A stretch of 64,000 bases of DNA, taken from contig CAVORP010000009.1 of NCBI GenBank assembly GCA_963698645.1, positions 372,001-436,000 of the forward strand, given 5' to 3'. Below are positions 47,138 through 56,653 of the stretch, one piece after another; within the stretch, counting starts at the first letter, position 1; every line of letters starts with the position of its first letter. Origin of the DNA: Ovoidimarina sp963698645 (GTDB taxonomy: Bacteria > Pseudomonadota > Alphaproteobacteria > Rhodobacterales > Rhodobacteraceae). A program made the translations under genes and the position numbers. Below the pieces are notes generated by a model, which was given only the letters and a program-made list of their open reading frames with translations, searched no databases and had not been told where the DNA came from.

Positions 47138-48274
47138 TCAATCCGCCAGAACGGATATCCCGTTCAGGTCGATGGAAGGCGCACGACCAATGACCAGATC
47201 GGCTATCACACGGGCTGTCAGCGGCCCGGCGCTGAACCCGACCCATGGAAAGAGCGCAAGATAGAATCCGGGAATGCCCGGGGCCTCGCCGATGATCGGG
47301 CGCCAGTCAGGAGTGCCGTTCACCCAAGCCGTCCAGCTTCGGATCGTCCGCGCGTGGGCAAGATGCGGCACGACACCTGCCGCCATGGCCATGTTGCCCG
47401 CAAAATTGACCGGGTTGGTTGCAAGCCCGCCACCTTCACGCACATGCGCCGCCCAGCCGCCGCCGATGATACATCCCCCGTTCGCCGCCTGTTTCAGCGA
47501 CAGCTTCCCTGCGGCGGAATAGATCAGGTGGGGGATCAGGGGTGCAACGGGTTCGGTTACGGTGACCTGCAGAGGGAAACCCCCGAGGTCGATCTGCATC
47601 CCAAGCATCGCGGCAATTTCCGCCGCCTTTGCTCCGGCGGTGTTGACGATCTTGTCGGCGCAAAAGGTGCCAAATGGGGTTGTCACTGTGAAGGCCCCCT
47701 CCCGGCCCTCGACCCCGGTGACGGGCATCTCGCGGTACAGGACCGCACCCGCAGTCGCAGCTGCGCGTGCGATGGCCGGCGTGGCACGCAGGGGATTGGC
47801 CTTACCCTCGCCGGCGCAGAATCCGCCGCCGATGGCTTTGTCAGACAGGTAAGGCGCGATGCCACGCAGTTCGTCCCGATCAAGAATTCTGGTTTCTATC
47901 CCTACGCTGGCCTCGATCCGCGCCTTGGCTTCGATCTGCCGCATCTGCTCGGGCTCACGCGCCACGACGATGCCGCCGCCCAGCTTGACATCGAGATCTT
48001 CGCCGACCTCTCGCCCGAGGTCCTGCCACATCGCGATGGATGCTTCGAGAAACCGAAGCGTCGGCGCATAGGCCCGCGCCCAATCTTTCCCGTACTTCAC
48101 GAATTCAGGGTATTGGATCTGCAGGTGCAGCGACCCGGCATTCGCGCCGGATGCCTGGGTTCCCAAGTCACCCGCCTCCAAAAGCGCCACGCGCGCACCT
48201 TCGCGCGCCAGATACCACGCCGTCATCAGACCAGCGATGCCGCCACCGATCACCACGATATCGACGCGGATCAT
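47138..48274 (-). CDS. FAD-dependent oxidoreductase, DAO family (D-amino acid/hydroxyproline dehydrogenase-like)
   Basis: 378 residues with VIGGGIAGLMTAWYLAREG at the start and the nearby GTQASGANAGSLHLQ that contacts flavin. The C-terminal part shows WTAWVNGTPDWRPIIGEAPG and FPWVGFSAGPLTARVIADLV. It is similar in plan to HcnC/OoxB-type beta subunits, and to the paralogue at 55526. These usually work with a 2Fe-2S/FAD partner, which in this window is the protein at 53872. Convergent with gcvPB and divergent from the DapA-like gene at 48304 with a 29-base gap. Confidence 0.88.
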   Translation of the reverse strand: MIRVDIVVIGGGIAGLMTAWYLAREGARVALLEAGDLGTQASGANAGSLHLQIQYPEFVKYGKDWARAYAPTLRFLEASIAMWQDLGREVGEDLDVKLGGGIVVAREPEQMRQIEAKARIEASVGIETRILDRDELRGIAPYLSDKAIGGGFCAGEGKANPLRATPAIARAAATAGAVLYREMPVTGVEGREGAFTVTTPFGTFCADKIVNTAGAKAAEIAAMLGMQIDLGGFPLQVTVTEPVAPLIPHLIYSAAGKLSLKQAANGGCIIGGGWAAHVREGGGLATNPVNFAGNMAMAAGVVPHLAHARTIRSWTAWVNGTPDWRPIIGEAPGIPGFYLALFPWVGFSAGPLTARVIADLVIGRAPSIDLNGISVLAD

Positions 48275-48303
48275 GCCGCCCGACTTTCAAAGAGGAAAGA
48301 ACG

Positions 48304-49256
48304 ATGAGACCGACATATTCCGGCAGCCACACCGTTACCGTCACACCGTTCACGCCCGGCGGGAGCGAGATCGACTTCGAAGCCTGGGAAGGATTCCTTG
48401 ACTGGCAGGTGGAGTCCGGTGTGCCCGGCGTCATAATCCTTGGAACGACAGGCGAGTTTCTGACGATCACCGACGCGGAACGGACGGCATTTGTGAAAAA
48501 GACCGTCGAGTACGTGAACGGGCGCATGGTGGTCTGGGTCGGAACGATGAACGCCTATACGCCGAATGCGGTGCGGTATTCGAAAGAGGCCGAAGATCTG
48601 GGTGCCGATGGTTTGATGATCATCCCGCCCTATTACTACACGCCGACCGAGGATGAGATCTTTGGGTATTATCGCGCGATCTGCGAGGCGATGGATCTGC
48701 AGATCATGCTTTACAACAATCCCTTCACCTCGAACGTCGATATGTCCGCCAAGCTTGTTGGTCGGCTGGCAAAGAGCTTCGAACAGATCCGTTACATCAA
48801 GGAAGCCTCGCAACGCATTGAGCGCATTCATGACATTCTGGTTGAAAGCGAGGGGCATATGAACCCTTGGGCAGGCCAGCGGGTGCTGGAAAGCTACAAG
48901 ATGGGCGCGAAGGGATATGTAAATCCCTACGGTAACTACATTCCCCGCGCTTCGGTGAAATTCGTGGAATGGGCCGAGCAAGGGCGATGGGACGACGTTC
49001 AGGCGGTACAATCGATCATCTCGAAATTCGACGCGATCATCACCGAAGGCCATCCGCTTTACGGTCATCAATGCTATTCCAAGGCGCTCGCGGCAGCGGC
49101 CGGACACCCGGTGGGCGACGTGCGCGCGCCGATCACCACGTTCGAGAAGTTCTTGGAGCGGAAGGTCAAGCGCGGGTGGCCAAGATGGTATCGCTCATGG
49201 AAGAACTGAACGCCGTCGTGGACGAAATCGAGTCGCGACCTGCAGCGGCCGAATAA
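48304..49256 (+). CDS. DapA-family lyase/aldolase (2), frameshift near C-terminus
   Basis: ATG 48304 follows AAGAGGAAAG. The TIM barrel has the intact GTTGEF loop, LYNNPF tyrosine motif and Schiff-base lysine in IRYIKEASQ, so it should act on a pyruvate-type or keto-acid substrate. The open frame stops at 49209, but homology-like coding continues in another frame (ARVAKMVSLMEELNAVVDEIESR) to a stop at 49256, so one base is probably missing near 49174 in the GG run. About 316 residues if repaired, normal for the family. Confidence 0.85.
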
Positions 49257-49258
49257 GC

Positions 49259-50032
49259 TCATCTGATATAGGCCGCGCCGTTGAGGTCGATGGTGGCGCC
49301 GGTCAGATGGCGCGCCCGGCCCTCGGCCAGAAAGACAGCCAATTCCGCGATGTCCGAGGGCGGCACCCATTCGCCCATGGGCAGGGTGGCCGTCACGGCC
49401 GCTTCTCCACCGGTCTTGGCCGCGCTTTCGACAGACATCTGGGTGCGCACGACACCCGGCGCGATGACATATGCCAGAATGCCGCGCGCGGCATAGTTCC
49501 GCGCCACGGTCTTGGTCGCCGCCGCGATCGCCGCCTTGGACGCGGCATAGGCGATCGCACCGGGGTTCGACGATCCCCGGGTCGTGACCCAGCTTCCGAT
49601 CGCAATGACCGAACCGCCCTTCCCCGCCTCAAGCCATCCTCGCACGGCATGGCGCAAGAGACGCGCAGGCGCATGGACATTGACGGCCATGGAATGCGTC
49701 CAGGCATGGTCCCATGCAGCGATAGGATCCTCGATGCCGCCCGACTGGTGCATGATACCCGCATTATTGACCAGAATGTCGATATGCCCTCCCGCCGCGG
49801 CCACGGCCTCATGCCAGAACGCATCGACCGCGGACATGTCTGAAAGATCGGCCTGCAGCAGCACCGCCTGCCCCGGACCCGCGGTCTTGGTCGCATCTTC
49901 TGCTCCGGCCCGGTCAACGCCGAAATGCGCGATGACCCTTGCCCCCGCCGCTACCATCGCGGTGGCCGTTGCCGCACCGATACCCTTCGAAGCCCCCGTG
50001 ACGATGATGGTCTTTCCGGAAAGCGTTCCCAT
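49259..50032 (-). CDS. SDR-family oxidoreductase (2)
   Basis: 257 residues, TGASKGIGAATATAM, NNAGIM, catalytic YAASKAA, and APGVVRTQM. Classical NAD(P)-dependent SDR. It follows the OYE-type gene by three bases on the same strand, so the two form one operon from a promoter near 51150. Substrate unknown. Confidence 0.88.
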   Translation of the reverse strand: MGTLSGKTIIVTGASKGIGAATATAMVAAGARVIAHFGVDRAGAEDATKTAGPGQAVLLQADLSDMSAVDAFWHEAVAAAGGHIDILVNNAGIMHQSGGIEDPIAAWDHAWTHSMAVNVHAPARLLRHAVRGWLEAGKGGSVIAIGSWVTTRGSSNPGAIAYAASKAAIAAATKTVARNYAARGILAYVIAPGVVRTQMSVESAAKTGGEAAVTATLPMGEWVPPSDIAELAVFLAEGRARHLTGATIDLNGAAYIR

Positions 50033-50035
50033 GGT

Positions 50036-51136
50036 TCATTTCCTCGAAACGAAAGGCGTCGAGCGCAGCTTTGGATTACAGCGCGCATAGGGAGCAGGAA
50101 GGGCGATCTCCTCGTCCAGCGCAACCGCAGCTCTCCACGTCCAGCGTGGATCCCAGAGCATCCCGCGCGCCAGTGCGACCATGTCCGCCTGACCCGTGCG
50201 CAATATCGTCTCTGCCTGCACGGGATCGGTAATCTGCCCCACCGACATCGTCGGCAGACCGGCCTCAGCCCGAATGCGGGCTGAAAATTCCACCTGATAC
50301 CCCGGCCCGGTCACGATCTGCTGCGCCTGATCTATCCCCCCCGACGAGACATCGACCATATCACAGCCGAGGTCTTTGAGTGCACGGCAGAATTCAACAG
50401 ACTGATCGATATCCCACCCACCTTCGATCCAATCCGATGCAGATAGCCGGACCATAACCGGCTTTTCGTCCGGAAAGGTTGCACGAACGGCCTTGAAGAT
50501 CTCCAGCGGGTATCGCATCCGCGCCTCAAGGCTGCCGCCATAGCCATCATCGCGCTTGTTGGTCACCGGTGAAAGGAACTGATGCAGCAGGTATCCGTGT
50601 GCCGCATGCAGTTGAATGACGTCGAATCCAGCGCGGTTCGCGCGAATGGTGGCGTCCACGAATGCCAGCTTCACACGGTCCATGTCTGTGTCGTCCATCG
50701 CGCGGGGCGCGGGCCAGTCCGGCAGATACGGAACGGCGGATGGTGCCGGCGGATGCCACGCTCCCGTGCCCTCGATCATCCCCCCGCCATGCCATGGCTC
50801 CACGGTACTGCCCTTGCGACCGGCATGTCCAAGCTGGATCCCCACGGCCATGTCGCCCACCGACTTCATGAAGGCGACAATGCGGGCAAAGGCAGCCTCG
50901 CTCGCGTCATCATAAAGGCCGGTGCAGCCCAGCGTGATCCGTCCCTCGGGTTCGACCCCGGTCGCTTCGGTGAATATCAGCCCCGCACCGGATAGTGCGA
51001 ACTGACCAAGATGCACCATATGCCAGTCTTGCGGGACGCCGTCCTTCGCCGAATATTGGCACATCGGCGCCACGGTGACCCGGTTTGGGATCGTAAGCCC
51101 CCGCAGCTTGATCGGCGAGAAGAGCGTACTGGCCAT
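50036..51136 (-). CDS. OYE-family NADH:flavin oxidoreductase (YqjM-like)
   Basis: 366 residues of an FMN-binding TIM barrel: TVAPMCQYSAKDG (with the YqjM-like Cys), QLGHAGRKGS, HAAHGYLLHQFLSP, NKRDDGYGGS and VGQITDPVQAE. This group reduces activated C=C bonds; some relatives demethylate quaternary amino acids such as stachydrine. In this locus either role is possible. The gene is divergent from the sugar-isomerase-like gene, with a palindrome of the putative IclR regulon between them. Confidence 0.9.
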   Translation of the reverse strand: MASTLFSPIKLRGLTIPNRVTVAPMCQYSAKDGVPQDWHMVHLGQFALSGAGLIFTEATGVEPEGRITLGCTGLYDDASEAAFARIVAFMKSVGDMAVGIQLGHAGRKGSTVEPWHGGGMIEGTGAWHPPAPSAVPYLPDWPAPRAMDDTDMDRVKLAFVDATIRANRAGFDVIQLHAAHGYLLHQFLSPVTNKRDDGYGGSLEARMRYPLEIFKAVRATFPDEKPVMVRLSASDWIEGGWDIDQSVEFCRALKDLGCDMVDVSSGGIDQAQQIVTGPGYQVEFSARIRAEAGLPTMSVGQITDPVQAETILRTGQADMVALARGMLWDPRWTWRAAVALDEEIALPAPYARCNPKLRSTPFVSRK

Positions 51137-51171
51137 CAGGCCTCCTTCATTTCAGATTGAACCACGCATTC

Positions 51172-51186
51172 GTGCGGTATAGAAAC
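51172..51186. promoter_or_regulatory. Candidate IclR-type operator, copy 3
   Basis: GTGCGG-TAT-AGAAAC followed by TTTTGTGCG between the OYE-type gene (minus) and the isomerase-like gene (plus). The most degenerate of the five copies on the right half, but the trailing TTTTGTGCG matches copy 1. Confidence 0.45.
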
Positions 51187-51246
51187 TTTTGTGCGTAGAT
51201 TGAACATGTCAGTCCGGTCTGACAAGGGGAAAGGGATCTCATCCAA

Positions 51247-52086
51247 ATGACGAAGCTTGAAGTTGCGGCCAGCACGTTTCCGTTTCTCTACTCGCACGAT
51301 GGCCTGGGGGCGATGAAACATCTCCAGGGCCTTGGCTATGACATCTTCGAACTGATGATCTTCCCGCCGCACTGCTGGCCACGCGAGTTGTCGGACAGCG
51401 CACGCAAGGATTACAAGGCGTGGCTGAATGGCGAGGGCGTTCGTATCTCGTCCTTTTGTTACCCGCTTCTCGACAACAATCCGAACGGCGTCGACAAGCT
51501 GATGCGGGAATACACGCTCGACCGGTATCGGGAAGCCATCGATTTCGCGGCCGAGCTGTCCTGCCCCTACGTCGTGGCCATTCCGGGCCCTGTCAACAGC
51601 CTGATCAACCCACCGCACCAGTGGATGCTCGATTGGTTCGTCGTGGGCATGAAGGCGCTGGTGGATCATTCAAAGGGCACCGGGGTTCAGCTTCTGCTGG
51701 AAAACGTGCCGTTCACCTACTTGCCCACGGCGCAGGACATTGTCGACACGGCAAAACTGATCGGCCCGGAAATCGGCATCAACTTTGACATCTGTAACAG
51801 CGCATTCATCAAGGAAGATCCTGCCGACGCAATTCGTATGATGGGCGAAATGGTCAAGAATGTGCACATTTCCGATAGTGGATATGAAGAGTTCCTGCAC
51901 GCACGGCTCGGCACAGGTATCGTTGATCCCGGCCCTGCAGGCGAAGCCCTGAAGGAAATCGGCTATGATGGCGTGACCGTTCTTGAGATCATCACTGACG
52001 CGCTTCAGCCCGGGGCGGATCCCGACGGCGACATCAAGGCCAGCCACAAGGTCTTGGCTGACGCTGGCTGGAAACCGCTCGGCTAG
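51247..52086 (+). CDS. Sugar phosphate isomerase/epimerase-like TIM-barrel protein
   Basis: 279 residues of the xylose-isomerase-like (AP endonuclease 2) fold: LLLENVPFTYLPTAQDIVDTA and INFDICNSAFI carry the metal-binding Glu and Asp, and NVHISDSGYEEFLHARLGTGIVDPG carries the later His. Probably isomerises or cleaves a polyhydroxy or keto compound, perhaps as a hydroxypyruvate-isomerase-like enzyme. Ends overlapping the convergent SDR gene by four bases. Confidence 0.85.
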   Translation: MTKLEVAASTFPFLYSHDGLGAMKHLQGLGYDIFELMIFPPHCWPRELSDSARKDYKAWLNGEGVRISSFCYPLLDNNPNGVDKLMREYTLDRYREAIDFAAELSCPYVVAIPGPVNSLINPPHQWMLDWFVVGMKALVDHSKGTGVQLLLENVPFTYLPTAQDIVDTAKLIGPEIGINFDICNSAFIKEDPADAIRMMGEMVKNVHISDSGYEEFLHARLGTGIVDPGPAGEALKEIGYDGVTVLEIITDALQPGADPDGDIKASHKVLADAGWKPLG

Positions 52087-52841
52087 ACCAACCCGGCCTC
52101 GACCGGGAGCACCGATCCGGTCATTCCGTCCGATGCATCGGACGCAAGGAAATGGGCAACATTGGCCACTTCCTCTTCCGTGGCCATCCGCCGAAGGGCT
52201 GTTTCCGCGTTCATCGCTGCGAAAACCCTATCCGAACTGGGACCGCCCGCCTCGTGGCGGTCCGCAATCCGACCGATCAGGGCGTCAGTCGCGATCGGCC
52301 CAGGGGCAAGTGCGTTCACGCGAATACCGTGTGGACCAAGATCGGCCGCCGCAGCGCGCGTAATGCCGATCGCGGCATGTTTCGACGCCGTATAGAGCAC
52401 CTGGCTGGGATGCGCACGGAACCCGTTGATCGACGCCATCACGATGATTGAGGCGTGATCGGATTGGCTCATCACGTCCGCGAACGCCCCGATGCTCGCC
52501 GCTACGCCCCAGGTATTAATCGCCATAACCCGCTGCCATTCTTCCCCATCGATATCGCGCATGCCACGCCATGGCGGAACGACACCTGCATTGGCGACCA
52601 GTATATCGACCGCGCCGAGAGTCCGCGCGAGGTCCTCAAGCCTGCTCTTGGCATCAAGCCCGCCCAGATCACAGGCGAAGAAGCCGAACCCTTGCGGTGT
52701 CTCAGGCCGCCGGGCTTCAAGATCGACGATCGTGATGGCTGCCCCTGAGGCGGCCAGCCTGCGCGCGATCGCACGTCCCAGCCCCGATGCTCCCCCGGTG
52801 ACAACGGCGTTTCGCCCGGCAAGGTCCTTTGAAAGGGACAT
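52083..52841 (-). CDS. SDR-family oxidoreductase (3)
   Basis: 252 residues from ATG 52841. Motifs TGGASGLGRAIARRL, VANAGVV, catalytic YTASKHA, and APGPIATDAL. Its promoter region is shared with the divergent dehydrogenase gene at 52931 and holds a perfect 15-bp palindrome. Upstream in-frame starts would run into that palindrome and are rejected. Confidence 0.87.
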   Translation of the reverse strand: MSLSKDLAGRNAVVTGGASGLGRAIARRLAASGAAITIVDLEARRPETPQGFGFFACDLGGLDAKSRLEDLARTLGAVDILVANAGVVPPWRGMRDIDGEEWQRVMAINTWGVAASIGAFADVMSQSDHASIIVMASINGFRAHPSQVLYTASKHAAIGITRAAAADLGPHGIRVNALAPGPIATDALIGRIADRHEAGGPSSDRVFAAMNAETALRRMATEEEVANVAHFLASDASDGMTGSVLPVEAGLV

Positions 52842-52893
52842 GATCCGTAATCCTTCTTGCGCGACGGCACGTTCGGCGGGTAGTCGTACTTTT

Positions 52894-52908
52894 GTTCGCC
52901 ATGCGAAC
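52894..52908. promoter_or_regulatory. Candidate IclR-type operator, copy 4 (perfect palindrome)
   Basis: GTTCGC-CAT-GCGAAC, a perfect 15-bp palindrome between the divergent SDR and 3-hydroxyacyl-CoA-dehydrogenase-like genes. Best copy of the five. Confidence 0.6.
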
Positions 52909-52930
52909 CAGCGCAAGGGAAAGGTTCTAT

Positions 52931-53875
52931 GTGACAACCAAGACAGACAACCGCGTCGTCATCCTGGGGGCAGGATTCATAGGGACGTCCCTCGCTGCCG
53001 TGCTGGCCGATAATGGATGGCAGGTCACTCTGGTCGATCCTGATCCCGATCGCCTTGGGACAGCCGCGCACAACATCGCGGGGCAAACCGAGGCGATGAC
53101 ACTGGCCGGTCTCGACAAAGGGCGTGGCGGGTCAATCGAGACCGCCGCTTCGACCGGGAACCTGCTGGCGGATGCGACGATGATCATCGAATGCGGGCCC
53201 GAGGATCTGAGCGTGAAGCGGGCCATATTTGCAAACCTGTTGGCCGAGGCGGGGCAAGACACGGTCCTGGTCACCGCCTCTTCGGCCATTCCCATATCGC
53301 AGATCGTGACCGACCACGGGCAACAACGCCGATGCCTTGTTGCACACCCGGTAAATCCACCCGCCGTTCTGAGGCTGATCGAGCTCTGTCCCGCCCCGGG
53401 CACCTCTCCGGAAACGATCCGGCGCGCCGCCGCGCTCTTTACCGACGCAGGCTTCGAACCCGCCGTCCTGGCCCACGAGATTGAAGGCTTCATACTCAAC
53501 CGGCTTCAGGGCGCGGTCCTGCGCGAGGCCTACCGGCTCGTCGATGAACAGCTTGCCGGCCCGGAGGATATCGACAAGGTCATGCGGCTGGGTCTTGGAC
53601 CCCGTTGGGCGTTGTCAGGCCCTTTCGAAACAGTAGAATTGAACACGCCCGGCGGTATCAAAGCCCATGCTGCCCGAATGGGCCCGGCCTATAAACGGAT
53701 GGGAGAGGCGCGCGGCGAAACCGTGGACTGGACACCGGCGCTCGTGGAAGAGGTCGCCAAGGCACGCGATGCGGCTCGCGGTGACATCACCGTCGCCGCG
53801 CGCGCGGCATGGCGGTCAACAGCGGTCGCCAAGCTGGTCGCCCTGCGCGACCGCATTCTGCGGGGTGAGGCATGA
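52931..53875 (+). CDS. 3-hydroxyacyl-CoA dehydrogenase-family protein (carnitine dehydrogenase/lambda-crystallin-like)
   Basis: 314 residues starting at GTG 52931 after AAGGGAAAGG; the earlier ATGs at 52892 and 52901 lie inside the palindrome and are rejected. The NAD-binding motif is VVILGAGFIGTSLAAVLADNGW; the catalytic histidine is in CLVAHPVNPP; the helical domain starts with GFILNRLQGAVLREAYRLV. Such single-domain proteins oxidise hydroxy acids such as L-carnitine or L-gulonate rather than acyl-CoA. It overlaps the next gene (ATGA), beginning a three-gene operon for a flavin dehydrogenase. Confidence 0.88.
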   Translation: MTTKTDNRVVILGAGFIGTSLAAVLADNGWQVTLVDPDPDRLGTAAHNIAGQTEAMTLAGLDKGRGGSIETAASTGNLLADATMIIECGPEDLSVKRAIFANLLAEAGQDTVLVTASSAIPISQIVTDHGQQRRCLVAHPVNPPAVLRLIELCPAPGTSPETIRRAAALFTDAGFEPAVLAHEIEGFILNRLQGAVLREAYRLVDEQLAGPEDIDKVMRLGLGPRWALSGPFETVELNTPGGIKAHAARMGPAYKRMGEARGETVDWTPALVEEVAKARDAARGDITVAARAAWRSTAVAKLVALRDRILRGEA

Positions 53876-55539
53876 GTGCAGACATATTTCGCTTCGATGG
53901 CCGAACCGTTTCCTTCCGCCCCGGACAATCGGTTGCCGCAGCACTGACCGAAGCGGGAGAACGGGCACTACGCCACACGGCACATGGCGCTTCGAGGGGC
54001 ATGTTTTGCGGTATGGGTGTCTGTCAGGATTGCCTTGTTACTATCGACGGCGTCCCGAACCAACGGGCCTGTGCGAGGCCAGCGAAAGCGGGGCTTGTGG
54101 TCAAACCGCAGGTGGCATTCCCGGTGCTGGAAGAAACCCCCGCGCCGGTGCCGGCCTCGCCTGCCCGTATTCTGGAACCGGACATCGCCATTATCGGTGG
54201 CGGCGCAGGCGGTCTTTCGGCCGCCATTGCGGCCCGTCGCGCCGGCGCCAACGTCGTCGTTCTGGACGAACGCAAGGTTGGTGGCGGGCAATATTACAAG
54301 CAATCCACAGGTCTACCTCCACTCGACGCCCAGCAGGCAGAAGGCGCTGCGCTTCTGACTGCGGCTGAGGACAGCGGCGCCAAGATCATCGGCTCGGCCG
54401 AGATCTGGGGCGCCTTCGACGGACCGCTGTTTCTGGCCGATGTCGAGGGAACGGCGCTGGTCGTGCGCCCAAAGACCGCCATTGTCGCAACCGGCGCTTA
54501 TGAACGGCCCCGGATGGTCCCGGGCTGGACGCTGCCGGGTGTCATGACGACAGGTGCCGCTCAGACTCTGTGGCGCAGCTATCGCACTTTGCCCGGAAAA
54601 CGCGTTGCGGTTTGCGGATCCGGGCCGCTGAACGCGCAGGTCGCACTGGAACTGGCCGCAGGTGGCTCTGACTTGGTCATCGTCGCCGAAGCGGCCGCTG
54701 GTCCCTGGCGCCATCCCTGGATTTCGTTCAAGGCGCTCATGGCGGATCCCGGCCTGGTCTTCAAAGGCATCGCGATGATGCGGGATCTGAAGCGGCGCGG
54801 CATTCCACTGAAGTACCAAACGGCGCTGCACCGGGTGGAGCAGGACGGCGACAGGCTTTGCGCCACGTTCAAGACAGCTTCAGGCCAAGAGATCCGCGAG
54901 ACGGTCGATGCGATCTGCATGAATGACGGTTTCGAGCCACAGAACGAGATCTTGCGCCTTCTCGGTGCGCGCATGACCTACGATCAGGATTCTGGCCATC
55001 TCAGGTGTGACCGAAACTCCCAGATGGAAACGAGCGTGCCGAACCTCTTTGCCGTTGGCGATTGCGCGGGGCTTGGCGGCGCTCCGGCGGCCCGGGTCGA
55101 AGGCATGATCGCGGGGCGGGCCGCCGCGGCACGTGCCGGTTTCGGAGATGCCTATGATTCCTTTGCGGACGAGCGGCGTTTGGGTCGGCATCGCCGATTT
55201 CAGGCCAATCTCTGGAAACTGCACGATATCTCCCTGAAAGTTCCCGACAGCGCCGTTCGCGAGACGATCATCTGCCGCTGCGAGGAAATCACCTTGGGCG
55301 AAATTCTCGAGGGGCTCGAGGCGACACCGTGTCATGTCGGCAGCCTCAAACGCGCCACCCGGGTTGGAATGGGACGGTGTCAGGGGCGCTATTGCGGTCC
55401 GGTCGCTACACGGCTGGTGGCCGCGGCAACCGGAAAGCCGCTTGACGATTTTAGCCACTTCGCCCCGCGTGTCCCAATCAAGCCAATCGCCATCGCATCA
55501 ATCCTTGCAGCGCAGGAGGCGCTGGATGAGCCGGACTGA
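53872..55539 (+). CDS. 2Fe-2S/FAD dehydrogenase large subunit (HcnA-HcnB-type fusion)
   Basis: 555 residues. N-terminal ferredoxin-like domain with cysteines 46, 51, 54 and 67 (CGMGVCQDC...C) for one 2Fe-2S cluster. Then two-dinucleotide-binding flavoprotein with IIGGGAGGLSAAIAARRAG and VAVCGSGPLNAQVAL. C-terminal BFD-like cluster domain with CRCEEITLGEI and GRCQGRYCGP. In hydrogen cyanide synthase, octopine oxidase and D-hydroxyproline dehydrogenase the first domain is usually a separate small subunit; here both are one chain. It is coupled to the DAO partner at 55526 by a 14-base overlap. Likely electron acceptor part of an amino-acid dehydrogenase. Confidence 0.9.
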   Translation: MSADIFRFDGRTVSFRPGQSVAAALTEAGERALRHTAHGASRGMFCGMGVCQDCLVTIDGVPNQRACARPAKAGLVVKPQVAFPVLEETPAPVPASPARILEPDIAIIGGGAGGLSAAIAARRAGANVVVLDERKVGGGQYYKQSTGLPPLDAQQAEGAALLTAAEDSGAKIIGSAEIWGAFDGPLFLADVEGTALVVRPKTAIVATGAYERPRMVPGWTLPGVMTTGAAQTLWRSYRTLPGKRVAVCGSGPLNAQVALELAAGGSDLVIVAEAAAGPWRHPWISFKALMADPGLVFKGIAMMRDLKRRGIPLKYQTALHRVEQDGDRLCATFKTASGQEIRETVDAICMNDGFEPQNEILRLLGARMTYDQDSGHLRCDRNSQMETSVPNLFAVGDCAGLGGAPAARVEGMIAGRAAAARAGFGDAYDSFADERRLGRHRRFQANLWKLHDISLKVPDSAVRETIICRCEEITLGEILEGLEATPCHVGSLKRATRVGMGRCQGRYCGPVATRLVAAATGKPLDDFSHFAPRVPIKPIAIASILAAQEALDEPD

Positions 55540-56650
55540 CGTCCTGATCATCGGTGGCGGTATCGTGGGCCTCGTCACCGCGATCGAACTGGCGCAAGCG
55601 GGGGCACGGGTGCTTGTCGTGGACGCCGGGTGCAACGCTGGAACGACGGCCAACGCCGGAAGCTTGCACGTCCAGATGCAAAGCCGTTTCATGCGGCTCT
55701 ATCCCGATCAGGTGCCCAACATCGAGGCGTCGCTTCCGCTCTACCGGGAAGCGGTCCGGGAATGGGTCAGCCTTGATGCGGCCTTCGGTCCGGTCGAGCT
55801 GGTTCGCAAGGGCGGCCTGATGCTGGCAGAGGACGAAACCCAACTGGCTTTTCTTGAAAGAAAGGCGGCGCGCGAAGCAGAGAAAGGTGTTTCGACTGAG
55901 ATACTCGACAGGCGGGCGTTGGAGCGTATCGCCCCGTGGCTCGGGCCACAGATCATTGGCGCCGAGCTCTGTCTGGACGAAGGCAAGGTGAACCCTTTGG
56001 TTGCGAACCGGCGGCTGCGGGCGGCGGCCGAGGGGCTCGGCGTGCGGTTCCAACAGGATCACATTCGCGATCTGTCGGTCGGTGATCGCATTGACGCAGT
56101 TGGCACCGTCGGAACCTATCGGGCCGACAGCGTCGTGGTCGCCGCCGCATGGGGGTCGGGAGGGCTGGTACAGGATCTCGGAGTTGCGATCCCTTCCAGG
56201 GCGGAACCCTTGCACATGAACATCACCGAAGCCTGTTCCGCGCGCATCGAGCATCTCGTTCAACACGCGGAACGGTCGATCACACTGAAACAGTTCCAGT
56301 CGGGACAAATCGTGATCGGCGGAGGCTGGCCCGCACGCGACCGAGGATGGAACGTCGTGCCGGCGGTCGAGCCGACATCGTTCCTGGGAAACGTTTCGCT
56401 GGCGGCCCGACTGGTCCCTTCCATCGGACATGTGCGGATCATCCGAACATGGGCGGGCATGAACACGACGATCGACGGCGCGTCGGTGATTGGTCCGCTG
56501 CCCGGTTGCGACCGGGTCGTCATGGCGGTGCCCGGGGATGCAGGCTATACCCTTGGGCCGCTCGTCGCAAAACTCGCGGCGGCCTGCGTCCTGGGTCAGA
56601 GGGATCAAGAGGTGATCGAGCGCTACGGCCCGGCCCGCTTCCTCTCCTGA
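55526..56650 (+). CDS. FAD-dependent oxidoreductase, DAO family (HcnC/D-hydroxyproline dehydrogenase beta-like)
   Basis: 374 residues from ATG 55526. Flavin motif VLIIGGGIVGLVTAIELAQAG, then GTTANAGSLHVQMQSRF, and near the end GDAGYTLGPLVAKLAAACVLG. It pairs with the 2Fe-2S/FAD protein to form a heteromeric dehydrogenase for a D-amino or N-substituted amino acid. A paralogue at 47138 could compete or replace it. The gene is followed by the convergent IclR gene within four bases. Confidence 0.9.
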   Translation: MSRTDVLIIGGGIVGLVTAIELAQAGARVLVVDAGCNAGTTANAGSLHVQMQSRFMRLYPDQVPNIEASLPLYREAVREWVSLDAAFGPVELVRKGGLMLAEDETQLAFLERKAAREAEKGVSTEILDRRALERIAPWLGPQIIGAELCLDEGKVNPLVANRRLRAAAEGLGVRFQQDHIRDLSVGDRIDAVGTVGTYRADSVVVAAAWGSGGLVQDLGVAIPSRAEPLHMNITEACSARIEHLVQHAERSITLKQFQSGQIVIGGGWPARDRGWNVVPAVEPTSFLGNVSLAARLVPSIGHVRIIRTWAGMNTTIDGASVIGPLPGCDRVVMAVPGDAGYTLGPLVAKLAAACVLGQRDQEVIERYGPARFLS

Positions 56651-56653
56651 CGT

